A stretch of 64,000 nt of DNA from Apteryx mantelli (taxonomy: Eukaryota; Chordata; Aves; Apterygiformes; Apterygidae): the NCBI RefSeq assembly GCF_036417845.1, contig NC_089990.1, positions 875,501-939,500 of the forward strand, given 5' to 3'. Positions within the stretch are counted from its first letter, which is position 1. Each line of letters opens with the position of its first letter. Positions 37,301 to 50,000 of the stretch are shown here, piece by piece. The notes beneath the pieces were generated by a model that was not told where the DNA came from, searched no databases, and worked only from the letters and a program-made list of their open reading frames with translations. The position numbers were made by a program, and so were the translations under genes.

Positions 37301-38828
37301 ACTTTATTCTGTTTCTGGAGAAAACACCTAAAAGAGCTGATTCCTAAAACAGATGCTCACTCAAGCCATCGCAGTTGAGGCTGGCATTCTTCCTAACTTT
37401 GTCTTGGAAAACTAATTGTGCTTCGTGGACCATGATGATTATTTTTCACCTAAAGTGCTTATGATGCATATGGAATTTGGCCTACCAGTCCCTGCAGTGG
37501 GGACCCTGGCATGTCCTGCAAGCCCTGCTGTGTGGCGTGCACGGTCTCTCAGATATCTTGGCCCGAGTGATGTTTTATTACTTCTGGTTTCCTCCTGTCC
37601 ACAGAGGCTAAGGTTTCCAGTTGTGTCCTAATAAGCTGCTCCTGAGCTTGTGGGGCGTAGCTTGGTAGTGCCCCAGCAGAGGAGGTGAGAGGTGGAGCAG
37701 AGCCTGTGCCCTCACCTGCTGTGGCTCTGCTGGCCTTGCTGGTGTGTCCAGAGAGGTCCCGTGGGAGCTGGCCACCGTGCAGGGAAGGGCAGAGCATGGC
37801 TGCGGGCGTTGGAGAACAAGGGGTGCATGAAAAAGTGAAGGTAGCACTGTTGGGTTCTGGCTACAAGAAAGCTGGGAATCGTTTCTTTTGTGTGCTACCC
37901 CTGCTCGTCTCCTGTCGTGCTGTGAGCGCTCTTCCCACAGGCTTTCTTCTGGAGAAAGGTGCTGGAGCAGCCTGCTCTCTTGCAGGGTGGAGCAGGCAGC
38001 TGTGAGCAGCTGATGGGCACCTCCGTGAGGAACCACAGCCTCAGCTGGCAGGAGAAAGGACTGTGGGACATAGCTACTGACAGCCAGACGGACCTGGCCT
38101 GCAGGGAACATGCCTTCAGCGCTGCCCACTCGGGCCTCTGGGCACCAAAACCGCAGGGGAGGAGGAGGAAGAGAGGGAAATGACCCAGCAGGTTTCCCCT
38201 TGCTCTGTGAGCAGGATGGCTCACAAGTGGCACCCAGTGGCCGCGGAGGCACAGGACAGATCGTGGCTGTCTTAAAGTTCGGAGCAATAAACCACATCCT
38301 TCCTACGTTCATTTTTGATCCCTTGCCGCGGATCTGACAGTTCGTGCCTGCCTTTCTATTTAAGAGTTTTACAGCGTCTTTCTCAAGACTTCCCAGCAGG
38401 GAGGGGAGGTGGTCTCTGGCTCCAAGGCCCTGTACCTGTCTTCTGAACTTCCCTTTGCGGTGGCTTTGCCCATGGCCATCGTCGTGCTCTGAGCAGAACG
38501 TGGCCCCCTGCGACTGTTGCCCTTCTTCACGCGCTGCTTTGTCTTGGCTACGCTAATGATTTTGCGTGTGTTCGTTGCCCTCTCTAGCAGAAGCCAGATG
38601 AGGAAACCCTGTGGCGCTTCCTCCGGGATCGTGCTAGGGCCTTGTGTCCCCTGTCTCTCCTCTCAGCTCCCAAATTCCCATCAGACCTGGCACGTGGACC
38701 CAGCTGCTGAAATGGTTGGAGTGTGGACGGGGCTTGAATGAGAGAGGAATACAAGTTTTAGGAGTCCATGTATGTGAAAATAAAAAGATAACAAAATGAT
38801 TTCTGTTCTTTTTTCTTTCTTTTTACAG
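31347..38828 (+). other. STARD8: STARD8 intron between first coding exon and microexon
   Basis: A 7.5-kb intron with donor GTAAGA and acceptor TTTCTTTTTACAG. It contains a TG-rich run near 31831-31850 and one antisense MIR-like fragment at 33025-33120. No coding exon was recognised between its ends. Confidence 0.6.
33025..33120 (-). repeat. MIR-like SINE fragment (antisense)
   Basis: The + strand text AGAGCTTTGCAAGCCCTTGT, then TTGTTATTGTCATCTTG, then GTGGAGAAACTGAGATACG follows the reversed MIR 3' half (agcgctttacaaacattaac, attattatccccattttac, gatgaggaaactgaggca) in order and spacing. This is the clearest of the four MIR-like copies. Confidence 0.6.
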
Positions 38829-38862
38829 TGTTTCACATTGCTAGAAGATAAAAAAGATGCAG
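38829..38862 (+). CDS. STARD8: STARD8 coding microexon (34 nt)
   Basis: A 34-nt exon lies between a strong acceptor (TTTCTTTCTTTTTACAG) and donor (GCAG|GTAAGC). Entered in phase 0 from 31346 it reads CFTLLEDKKDA plus one base, leaving phase 1. That would place the peptide directly before the SAM-domain exon of DLC-family proteins (typically starting near EIEAKEACDWLR), which needs a phase-1 junction to give Glu. The fit of frame, splice sites and length supports the call. The exon is too short to stand alone, and the SAM exon is not in the window. Confidence 0.6.
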
Positions 38863-41800
38863 GTAAGCTGACACAATGTTTTTCTGAGCAGGAATGCGCT
38901 CCTTGTGTTTTGGGCAGGGGCTATGTGAAGAAAATAAGGGACCATCATCTTGCTGAATCTCTGGTTTCTTCTGTCCCCACTCTTAATTCCCCCAAACTAT
39001 TATTTTCCAAGGGAGTAGAAAAGGCAACTAGCTTTGAGGTAGTGTCATGCTGGGCACCCACCAACCACCAGATAGCGCACTAGGGATCCTACCCCCGGCC
39101 TCCTCTCTCCTCCCCAGCCCCTCCTTTGCCCCTTGCCCTCCATTCTCCACCTTAGCTAGAAGTGTGGTTTGGCCGTAAAGTTGTAATATTCATCAGCTAA
39201 TGGAGTAAAATCCCTGTCTGGGTGTGTGTGAAGTCCTGCAGAGATGAGTCAAGTCCTCCTTCCCTGCGTATTTGCATTGCAGTAACTGCACTGATACAGT
39301 GAGCTGTTTAAATAGCTCAGCCTTGAGAGCATGTCTGCTCCTTTCTGTTTCCTTTTCAGTTCCTCCTTTCTTTATTATGAGCAGCTTCTTGCTCCACAGA
39401 TAAGCTCATTAGGAGCTCCAAAGTGTTGAAACTACTGTGTCTTATGAAGGACAATCTCTCCCAGTTTGGAGCCCCCTCAGCTTTGCAATTAAGAAGTTCT
39501 CACCAGCAACAGACAGACAGGACGAAATTGCATTAGCAGCTTCCCTCATGATTTGCAGCTATTGTGTGCGTGTCTGCAGGCTGCTTCTGTCCTAATCATC
39601 CACCTGCAAAGACAAGAGGAGATTGGGGGTAGGAGCCGCCCTACAGCAGGGAGCTCGCAGGTCCCGCCTGGGAGGAAGCGGCGTGAGGGATGAGCCCTCT
39701 TCTCCTGGTGTGTTTGCAACCTCAAAAAGCCCTGGTGTCAGGAACCAGCCAAGAGATGTGCATTGTCTTGTGTTTCTCACCATGGTTTCTCCCTCCCCTG
39801 GCTTGAAAAAATACCCCTCTTCATGTTGTAAAGTAGTTTGGCTGCAATCACCTTGCTGAAACTTGGGGCTGAAATTCTCTGTCTGTGCATGGAAGGAGGG
39901 GAGCAAAGGCAGAAACTGTGGGTTAGGCAGGGTTTTGGAGTCCTCACTAGTGCTTCTGCTGTTCATCCCAGGCAGTATGCTGCAGCGGGGGTGAATGCTG
40001 GATCGGTGTAGTAGAGACGCAAGTAGATGCATACCTAATTTCTGGCCAAGTGGGCAAGATAGAGGTCCTGCATTTTATAATTTCATTAGCCGGTCTATTA
40101 GAAGTTCTTTGCTCAGAGACAAGTCTGCAAGTAAGCTCAGCCTGGTCCCATATTCAGCTTATGGGAGTTAGCCTTTGGCAGCTCTGGAAATAGAGAAGTC
40201 CTAGGTCAGTCTGAAGGCGCCTTGTCTCCTCCTTTGTGCGGAGGTCAAAACAGGTGATTTAGATGATTATCAGCAGCGAGCAGCAGCAAAGGAAAGGGTA
40301 AAGCAGTGCCCTCTGTACTGCTGATGGGAGTCTCCTTCAGTGTGAAACAGGAAACGTGTTGTTGCATGGAGCTCATGGGATGTGTCTGGGGATCTCCAAG
40401 GCGGTTTTCCTAACTAGAGGGCAATGACCTTGCCTGTTGTTTTTCATCCACTTAAAGGTTAGGTTTAGCTCTGAGCCCTGGCTGGTGCAGGAGCCCAAGA
40501 GCACAGGAAAGCTCTTGGCAACAAAAGGTGCTTTGTGAATGGAGCTCCAGAGGTGATCCTGGGTGGTCTCCTGCCCTTTCGCGGGAGGGATTAACAGCGT
40601 GAGTATCGAGAGCTTGTTGAAAAGGGTTAAAGAACCCTGTGTAAGGGAAGGGGCAGGGAAGACTCAAAAATCACATCCATGACTATGTTTGGGGGGAAGA
40701 ATGTTTTTAGGTGTGTTTTTTTTGGTTTTTTGTTTGTTTTTTTTTTTGTTCTCCCTCCTTCCTTGATTAAAACTGCCTGTAAAATCCAAGGCTGTCCTGG
40801 TAAGAATTCAGTTAAGGACTGCCTTGAACTTCATAAAAATCCCAGCCTACACCTTGCTCGCCATATCTCCGTATTCCAGCCTGATGAGCTCCACGTTGTG
40901 GCAGGGAGCTGCTTGGGGGGTGATAGTCCAGGACAACGTAACTTTCCTGTTCGGGTCTGAATGCAGCAGGAACAGGAGCCCTCATGTACATGAGCAGCTG
41001 TTCAGTTTTACACCAAAGTACTTTCTGCGTACGGTTTTATGTACTGACTGGAGCCATAGTGGGCTATTCAGTATCGCTGCGATACACGGCAGTATAGTAC
41101 GTTGCAGCAAAAAGCAAAATGGAACGTGATTTAAGCTACCCTCTTTTCCTGTGAATTACTCTGGACTTGGCACAAGCATGCAGTTAGTTAATGCCTCTCA
41201 GCTGGGGTTTTTAAGTTCTGAAAACGTGCTCATGCAGTTGCTTGCTGTCATCTTAGTTGACCATCCTTGGAAGGTGCTCTGACAAATGTGGGCCACTTAA
41301 GGAAACGTAAAATGGTGGTCTTGAGAGACATTCCCTTCCCTGAGGAATTTTTAATCTCTTTAGGGTGGGTGCCAAGAGGACCTCGGCTCTTGGAACGACT
41401 GCATGAGGCAGGGTTGAGTTTGTTCTGTGTTATCCCTAGTAACTGGGTGACTGTTGGGAATTTGCTTTTCCATCATTTTATGGCACATGCGCTTAACTCT
41501 CTCTTGCAGTAGTACTCCCCTTCTTTCCATCGTACCTGGCAAACTACCTGAGCCCTTTCCGGCTACGCAGTAAAAACAGTTCCCAGGTTCATTCCCTGGG
41601 AACATCCAGGATCTGAGGTCAGCAGGCTGTGCTGCCACGAGCCCTTTACTGAACTCCGGCTGTACAAAATTGCTGTTGCTTTCCATTGTCATTGAAATAG
41701 CTGGATATGACGTGATCAGAACCCTCGGCAGTAATGACGAAAGACAGCTGGGTTTTCATCTGCTTGCTTAGAGGTAACATCTCTACAGGAACAAATGGGG

Positions 41801-44800
41801 GTTCGGTCTTCCCAGTTCATGCTGCTGACTGCTAAATGCTGTAAATCCCTGGTGATTACGGTGGCAGTCTGCTGGAAATGAGGAAGCCGCGCATGCTTGT
41901 TATAGGATTCGCCACTGTTAACCTGTCTGGATAGGCAGAGATGTTAATCTGTCTCTTAGACAATTTAAATTAAAAAACACCTAAAGCCCTTGATTTTTGA
42001 GACCAAAACAGCCAAAATTATTCAGTGTATTACCTGGACAGAGGGAATTTCCAGTGACTTTGAAATGAACCCTCTCTTCTCCTGATGTTAGCCATTAAGC
42101 CTACTGCCTCTGCTGCCCCATCTCACCTCCTTCCCCACAGCCAGGCTAACACCTTGCGTTTCTTTTGCAAGATTCCCATCTTGCAGGATTACCGTGTGCT
42201 GTTTCTCAGCTGCAAAACACAATGACCGCTGCTTGGCGCCAAGCCCGTCCTTTGGACACATCCCATTCAAGGCCCGCGTTTTCATAGATCTCCTAACCCT
42301 CCGCTTCCTTTCTGACATTAACGAAACTTTCCATGTATTGTTCTGGACAAAGCAAAAAGGAAAGACTTGCACACAAGCCACACACGCTAGAATTGCATCC
42401 TCCAAAGAAATTCCTGTCGATAGCAGCCTCAGACCTCTCCAGAATTAGGCTGCGGAGCATTCTCTGCAAATGTCATTAAACAGCAGCTGCGGTGTAACTT
42501 ACTGAGCTGATGGCTGGCTTGAAGGCCTTGAAAAACTGCATCAGGCAATGCTGATACTATAATATTTCAAAAATGGACTTCTTCAACTGGACATTGTGCA
42601 ATAATAGGGAGAAGAAGCCACTGGATACTCTGCTGAATTTTTGCCCCTTTATGAAATAATAAGGTTGTAGTTACACAGCATCTGGTTCTCCAAAAATAAC
42701 CAGATAAGTTTATTTGTCCTAGATATGTTGTCACAGCTGAATTATTCTTCTTTCTTTACATGAGTTATTTAAATGTTGAGTAGGTTCTATTGATTCATAG
42801 CTTTTTACCTTGCGAAAAGGCCTTCTCGTTTCCGTGCAATGAGTGCCCGCAGCCTGCTGTAACACGGGAGCTAGCAACGCTTTCTCGGCGTGGTTTGCTG
42901 GTCTGAGGCTGCACATCCCTCCTGCATGCGGTCGCTGCCAGTCCCTTGGTTCAGATCACCTCTGTACCTTGCCGTCAGCAGTCGGGTTTGGGGGGGATCG
43001 GTAATTTGTCTTCTCATGTAACAGCACATTCAGTGTCATATTTTGGTGGGGGCGGGAAAGGAGGAGATTGGGATCTGGTCTTCTGTCGTTGCTTGAGTAG
43101 GAAAGAATTGAATTGAAAGGAAGAGGAAGAGAAGAATTTGTCTTTCTGGCTGGCAGAATCACAGAGCGGTAGCTAGGATCACGTACGCTGTGATGGGACC
43201 GTGCGTATGTTTGTGCACAGGCTGTTTGACTTTCCAAGAGTGTCACTGACCTCAAAGCTGAAGCAGCAGTTTAAGTGCAGCATAAACGCAAAGGAAGGCA
43301 CCAAAGTAAATCCGTGGCTTGAAGGAGGAGGGGGGTGTTTGATTTGGATGCAGCGACCAGTTTCCACGTGGACTTTTGAACTCTGAGGAATTGCTGCCTC
43401 TTACATGGTGGAAAATATGGTAATTAGTCTGGATTACAATTGCAGCGGTAGGAAGCAGAAAACAGAACTGAATGTGATTATTAGTGGTTTTGATGCGACA
43501 CGTGATGAAAGGGAGCCTTCGTTTCTCCTTCCTCTTTCCTGCTGCTTGTGGGGTCAGTCGTGGGCTCAGCTGATGAATCATTCCAAAACCCTGGTCTCTG
43601 TTAGAAAGTAGCTTTCAAGTCTACCCCGATGTCTCGGTTTGCCTTGAAGCGAGACCCGCTCGGAGAGGCAACTGGCATACGTCTTGCTGGGGGACCTTTC
43701 TAGAAGGAGGTGTTGGCCTGTGAATATTATCTGACTCATCAGCGAAACAAAGGCTCTAAGGATTTTTTCGTTATTTTTCATGAAGGAAAACCATTGTTTC
43801 TCAAATATTCTCATTTTCCTTGCATTATAGCCTCCGTGTCCTTACTCCTGGGCACGCTCTGATTCTTGGGAATTGATCCTGTGACTGGATAGCGTGAAAT
43901 ATTTTGTGATTAGTTGTAGTACTGTAGGAAAGTAAAAAGATGCTTCCTCAACAAGAATATATGCACTGAAAATCACCCTGCTAGGACAGCTTGAGAGAAA
44001 ATAAATGGTTTATGCTTCCTTTTGTCGGATTTTTCTTCGGGAGCTGGGAACAGTATCTCCTCAGACTTGAGAGACGATCTCCAGCATTTCCTTTTTGGCC
44101 TCCTGAGTGAACTCTTGAGATTATTTTTGAACTGCTGAGCGCTTTTGCGCATATTTATCTGTATTGGTTTAATTTCCAGATGGTAGGTTGGTGGTAAAGC
44201 CTTTGTAATTAGGCTACTGGGCACAGTCAAGGTTTGCAAGCTCTGACGTTCCATGTTTGCCTACTGTGGATCTGCATAGCTTAAGTAAATACTATTTTAA
44301 TAAAATGCACTGTTTTAATAAAATACATCTTTCAGTGCTGTTCTAGGCACTGCCCATTCCTGTCTTGCTGCCTCCATAATTCCAGATGGTTTTCCAGCGG
44401 TGGCTGTCTTCATGCTGCTATTTCTCTGCAGTAACTGCAGACTCACTCGTAGAGTTGGTTGCAGGAAAGGCAACTCTCCTATCAATTCATGAAGGCTATG
44501 TGTAATTACACTCTTGGTTAATTAATAGTAACCATCATGGCAGTGATACAGGCATGCAAAGGGCTTGTGTTAAATTCTTGACTTACAGTGATTTGAAACG
44601 TTTTCAGTTTGTTCTCATTTTGCCTCTTTGGGCAAAAATGCATGGGACACTACTGAATAAACCATTCCTTTTTTATCCGCCCTCTTCAGACTGAAGGGCA
44701 GTCTGCTGGATTCGCTTGCCACAGTGACTAACTCCTGAGAAACACTCCTAAAACATGAACCAAGAAAGACTACTTTAAAAGAAAATCAAACCCCACTTGG

Positions 44801-46150
44801 CCACACTTCGGTTTTTCCGATAAATGGTAATGGGGAAACTATTTGTCAGAGTCGAGAGGCACCTCCAGCCTAGGAAATGAAGCTGTTTTTGTCCTTGTTC
44901 CCCTTCTGCATATAAAAATTTCTGTAACTCTAAAATCTAGTGACTGCTGCAGTAAACTGAGTCCCACCCCCATGTCAGCTCCTAAGTCCTTCTGGGGCTT
45001 AATTTCAGGGTCTGGAAGTTTTTCTGCTTCCTGTAGCTAACAAAATGCAGATTCCCCCCTCTTAACAGCAGGATCCCATCACGACTTGGAAGATTTTCTT
45101 TGAAGGACAGAAAGGAAGAGCCACCATTAGAGGGCTTTTTTTCTTTTCTTGTGTTGGCCAGACCATAAAGTGTTTGGCAAATATGGAGAATGAGTGGGGA
45201 AAAGGCCCTTTTGACTGCAAGGGAACGGCCACCTTGTGCTCGTACACTGAGAACTTTTTTCCATGGTAGCAAAGGAGTGATTGAGACAGACTGGGAAAAA
45301 AAAAAAGCAGGCTCGAAAGTACATTTGTATGTGCGTCCTCCGAGTGGTTTGCATGAGACCAAAAGGATGGAGAGGGGAGTTTCGAGTGTGGTTACTTCCT
45401 TGAAATTAAAATGAGAAAATACCCTGAAAACTGAAAGAAAGGTTTGGCTGTATGATGTTTTTCTTTGGTAAGAGTTTTAAAAGTAACCTGCATTAAAAAT
45501 GCAAAGAAAGGTAATGTTTCCTTTGTCTGTAACGGTCCGTTTGGACCATTGCTTGGAGAGACCTTTGCTGTAAATGAGGGAGGTATTGGGCTGTGCAAGC
45601 AAACAAGGCGTTTGTGTGTGCTTTGTAATACTATAATTTGTGTGGTTTTCTTTTCAACGCGCCAGAGGTCAGAGGGGAAAAAGAAAAGGTGTGAGATGTT
45701 TGCAGGCCAGTCTGGTCATGTTAGTTCCTTCTCTTCTCCGTGAAGAGAAACCCAGTCCTGTCCGAAGTGTCCTCCGTGCTGCGGATGCCAAGGCATCCTC
45801 TGTGGGGAAGAGGCAGTGAGTTAAGTTGGAAGGCATTTCCAGCTGCACTGGACCACACTGATGGCTATGGTTTTAGATGGATGCAGATAAATGCGGAGTA
45901 TGTGAACCGTCGCCCTACTGACCCTGTGCCTGGTGGCCCAAGCTTCAGGCAGCCTTTTGGGAAGCGTGGACGGATGCTTGATCCTGGCAGGAGCCGAGGT
46001 GACTCGGAAGCAGGGTGTTCCAGTAAGGAGAGCGCCCTGGTGTCCACAGGGCCCTCCAGCCGTGTGCGGAGCTGCGCGAGAGGGATGCTGAGGGATGCAG
46101 AGGGAAAAGGGCTCCAGCGCAGGAAGCGGAGGGCTTGGAAAGCCACGGGG
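38863..46150 (+). other. STARD8: STARD8 intron, left part
   Basis: No coding exon was recognised. The stretch includes an AT-richer block at 39180-39560 with GATA and ETS-like words, T-rich tracts near 40715-40750, and a CTCF-like word at 40412. A block at 42440-42680 with mixed AT-rich words could be regulatory. Confidence 0.45.
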
Positions 46151-46459
46151 GGCACGAGGCTTCAGCGGCCGTGCGGCAGGCGCTGCCCTCGACGCCGGTG
46201 CTCCTCTCTGCTGGCAAAACTGCGTGTTGCCCGTGAGCGGAGGGAGCGAACAGGAAAGCGGCAGCTGTCGCTGCTGCCGGGGCGCCGGGCGGGCGGGCGG
46301 CGGCGGCGGGGCGGGGAGCGCGGGGCTGGGCGGCCCGGCCCGGCCCGCTGCCTGCGGGGCAGCATCGCGGCGCCGCCCGGCCCCGGCAGCGGCGGCAGCG
46401 GCAGGGGAGGAGCCGCCTCCGCTCGCCCTTTCCGCGGCGGGACGCAGCCGGCGCGGCCC

Positions 46460-46658
46460 ATGGGCAGCCGCCGCCGCGCCGGGGCCGACGGGCAGCTGCT
46501 GCCGCCGCCGTCGTCCCGCTCCGACCCCGGCCCCGACGGTGGCCCCGGCCCCTGCCCCTGCCCCGGGAGGTCCCTGGGGCTGCGGCTCCGACGGGCCGCG
46601 GCCGCTGCGCCCTGCGGCTGGGGCCGGCGCGGCGGCGCCCGGCAGCGCGGGCGAGCAG
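46460..46658 (+). CDS. Candidate first exon in the CpG island (N-terminal peptide or 5'UTR)
   Basis: ATG at 46460 opens 66 codons rich in Arg, Pro, Gly and Ala (MGSRRRAGADGQ...) that reach the donor at 46659 in phase 1, the same phase as the microexon at 38862. Context is moderate (C at -3, G at +4). Composition alone keeps several frames open here, so translation is uncertain. The segment may be a 5'UTR exon spliced to a downstream exon with its own ATG. Confidence 0.3.
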
Positions 46659-46673
46659 GTGAGTGGCGGCCCC

Positions 46674-46878
46674 GGGGCTCGGGGCGCTCCGGGGGGTCGC
46701 GGTGCTCCCGGGGCTCGGGGTGCTCCGCAGGTCGGGGCGCTCCGGGTGGTCGCGGGGCTCCGGGGCTCGGGGCGCTCCGGGTGGTCGCGGTGCTCCCGGG
46801 GCTCGGGGTGCTCCGCAGGTCGGGGCGCTCCGGGGTGTCGCGGGGCTCCGGGGCTCGGGGCGCTCCCGGGCGGCGCGG
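46674..46878. repeat. GC-rich minisatellite with alternating 36/52-bp units (88-bp period)
   Basis: Blocks beginning GGGGCTCGGGG alternate in length: 46674 (36 bp), 46710 (52 bp), 46762 (36 bp), 46798 (52 bp) and a partial copy from 46850. The 88-bp double unit is repeated twice with only a few substitutions. It begins 15 bp after the CpG-island donor, so it lies at the start of the intron. Confidence 0.85.
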
Positions 46879-47000
46879 TGGGGCTCCGAGGAGCTCCGCC
46901 GTGTCCCCGCTCGGCCCGGGAGCGGCCGCTGCCGGAGCTGTCCCGAGGGGCGAGTCCGTGCCGCAGCCCCCCCCCCCCGGCTGCCCCCCTGCCTCCCCCC

Positions 47001-50000
47001 GGCTGCCCCCCTGCAGGCACAGCGGAAAGGGCGAAGAATCGCTGTGCGAAACCTGCGGCTCCGTCCCGGCAGCCGCCCTGCGGCCGGGCAGAGCTTTCTG
47101 GAGCTGCAGAATTCGCTCGGGAACTTGGTTTTCTTTTCTCTTCAAAAACCCCAACGCCGCTATAGCTCTGCTGATATTTCTGTTCCTGCTTTGTATCAAA
47201 AACAATTGAAAGGCGAGAGAGAAACCAGCCTTGCTGTTATGTGCCTGAGAACAAAGTTGGGATGGTTGGTGGCAAACGATCAAACGCCTGAACGTTTCCT
47301 TCCAGGCGTCGGTTCCGGCAGCTGGAGCGTTGCCAGAGCCTCAGGGCAGCGGGAGCCCGGTGCTGGGGCAGGCGCTTGCGGGCGCGGGGAGAGCTGCTCC
47401 CGGGCTCCAGCGCCCGGCAGGGATTTGGGGAGGCCCGTGGAGTGGTCCGCGCGCAGGTCGGGAGCGTGATGCAAAGGGCTGCTGAGGGCATGAGAAAGTA
47501 GCGGCTGATGTGCAGGTTGAAAGCGCAGGGGAGGCAGGCGAGAGGGTGTCCGCTAGGTAAAAGGTGGAGTTAAAGAAAAGCCAGCATGGAGTGAAATATA
47601 AAAGACAGGGTGCAGCCTGCAGCTGTGCTGGAAGGGGCCTGAGGTTTTGTTTCCCTTTTGATCTAAAAGAGTCCAAATCTGGCAACATCCTGGCCTGGCA
47701 TATCTGCTTGCTGGTGTAATTGGGTCAGGCTGAGGGATGCTCCTAGCACACCAAGAGGGACAGGTCACGTCTGCTGATACCTGTGATAAGACTGTAGTGA
47801 AGTTTAACGTGTTTCTAATGACTTGTGAGGGACGTGTAAGGTAGAGCCTTGCGTGGCGCCGTTACTTCAGTATTACAGATACTGACACTGCTTTGCTTGC
47901 CAGCTCCATAGCAGGGGCTATTTTTCTGTGCCTTCAGGTCCTAACATAGCAGCATAGGGGTGTCTAAATGCTACTGCAACCCCAGCTGTCTCCTTTTGCT
48001 GCTGAAGACTTTGGAGGATGACTAAAATGCTAGGAGCCTTGGAGGGTGGATGGCTTGACTTTGAGCCCACCTCAAGGGGGGGGGAGGAGCCAGGGGGTCC
48101 CAAAGCAGAACGGTGCCTTGGGTCAGTTATCACTCCTAAAACCCATCGCAGCCTGCGGGGCCGTCAGGAGAGAGGGTAGCCGAAAGCAGGCCGTGAATTG
48201 CCCCGGTTGGTTAAAAACCACTGAAATGCTGCATCTTGAGTCCAGCGGCTGTGGGTTAGTGGCCACCCGTGGGCCCCTCGCTGTGAGGGTTTTAACTGTA
48301 CGTACCTCCTAAAAGCACTGCTGTTTGGCAGCAGCTCTTCATGCCGTGCGAGGCAAGTCTCCCGTTTCTCTGTACCTGTTGCTCCTTGTCGAATACGTTG
48401 GTTTGCTCAAATCTGTAAGTCTCCTTCGTGCACTTGGGAGCGGGAGTATCTCCCTCTGACTGCGATGCTCTGAGGCTCTAAGCCCGGCTCCGGGACTCCC
48501 AACGCAGGATTCAAAACGCTTGTGTCGGCGTGATGCAAAGCGCGGGCCTGGTCAGAGCTTGCTCTGCTGGCGCAGGTTTGTTCCAGAGCCAGTTTACGTG
48601 CCGACGTTACATCATCAGACGCGTTGCGCTCTGCCTGGGCAGACGTGGCTTTATGCAGGATGAGCCATCATCGGAGCTCCCGCAGCAGCGCGAAACAAGC
48701 ACAGAGCCGCCGTCGGCTCGGCTGGATAATTCGGTACAAGGGAGGTGGCGTGCCTGCGTCCCATCCCACCGGGTTTGTACTTCGGCGTGTCGTTCTGATA
48801 GCAGTGACGTCAAATCCGCGGTCTTGGCCTCTCGTGCGGGACGGGCTGGTTACCCGGTAGTGCGCATCACTCGGCAGCGCTAGCGAGAAATGAGACGTTT
48901 CCCCCTCCCCGCCCTCAGGGGCATTGAGAGTTTGTAACGTGATGCTTGGTGGAACGGTTTAGGCTTTCTGACGTATAAAACTTCTTCTTTTAAAAACTGC
49001 TTTTAAAATCCCTTTCCTTCCACCATCCCTCTAAGGGAATGAACGCTGCACTTTTTATCACAAAAATTTGCATTATTTTGGTTTTGGATTTTTTTAAAAG
49101 TGATATTTTTATCAATCTTTTTATTCAGACCTAAAAATGTCTTAGGAGTTCTTTTGGAACTTCAATACTAAAACTGGGTTTGGGAAAATTAATCTTGAAA
49201 CGGCTTTTGAAGATGATAACTGCATAGATAACAATCTTGAAAGCAATTAGAGCTCTGTGCGAGAGGAACTGTTGTAGTTTGGCTTTTCAGTCGGCTCAAA
49301 CGCTCAGTGAAGAATTAGATCTAGCACCTGCCCTGTACACGATTTCTGTTGGAGACGCACCTCTTGCTTTTGAAGGATCTCGTCAGGAACGGCCCAAAAC
49401 ATGCCGGACGGCTATAATTTATTTCTCAGGGATTGGAAGGTCACCTTAGTTCGTCACGCGTAGCGGCGGGGTAAAAGGGGGTTTTCCAAAGAGTTACGCT
49501 CTGAAGAAGGAAAGTTCATTGACGCTTGATCAGGACGCTGGCTTACAGGAACTGGTATATGTTGACAAAAACAGACTTGATTTCAACCCAAGGTAACGAC
49601 ACCTTCGTTATCTCGGGGAGCGGCATGCGAGGGCCCTGAGAAGCGTTTCTGTTGACTGCCGGTGTCCCTGGGGGAGCCCCCGGAGGCTCCGCAGCGCCCG
49701 GCGTCGCCTCGCCTGGCGTTGCCCCTGCCTCGGCTGGCACCTCCGGGCGAGCTGTAGCGAGTTAGCGCCAACCCAGCCGGGGGGGGGGGCAGAGCAAAGA
49801 GGGGCAGAAGGTTGTTTTGGGGCGCTCTGCACAAGGGCTGAGAGCGCCGTGTGGAAGTCCTCTTCGAGAGCCTGCTGCAGAGAAGCTGTAGTCACTCCCA
49901 GGAGCCAGGCTTGACAGTGGGATTTCCATGAGATTAATCAGCATCTTGTCTGGTTTGTGGCTGTTTCTTTTCATTTATCTCAGTAAACCCTGTATTTGTT

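Larger units (their letters stand above)
46150..47000 (+). promoter_or_regulatory. STARD8: CpG island, candidate internal STARD8 promoter
   Basis: This is the most GC- and CpG-dense stretch of the window. It has several GC boxes (GGGCGGG, GGGGCGGGG near 46288-46316), G-runs able to form quadruplexes, and a perfect donor CAG|GTGAGT at 46659. Short STARD8 isoforms are made from internal promoters in mammals, so a second promoter here is plausible. The transcription start is not visible. Confidence 0.6.

Noticed and set aside
45740..47209. A 489-codon open frame, with equally long frames in other phases and on the other strand.
   Set aside because: It overlaps the CpG island and minisatellite. 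All frames are open because stop codons are rare in such sequence, and the peptides are Gly/Arg/Pro repeats.
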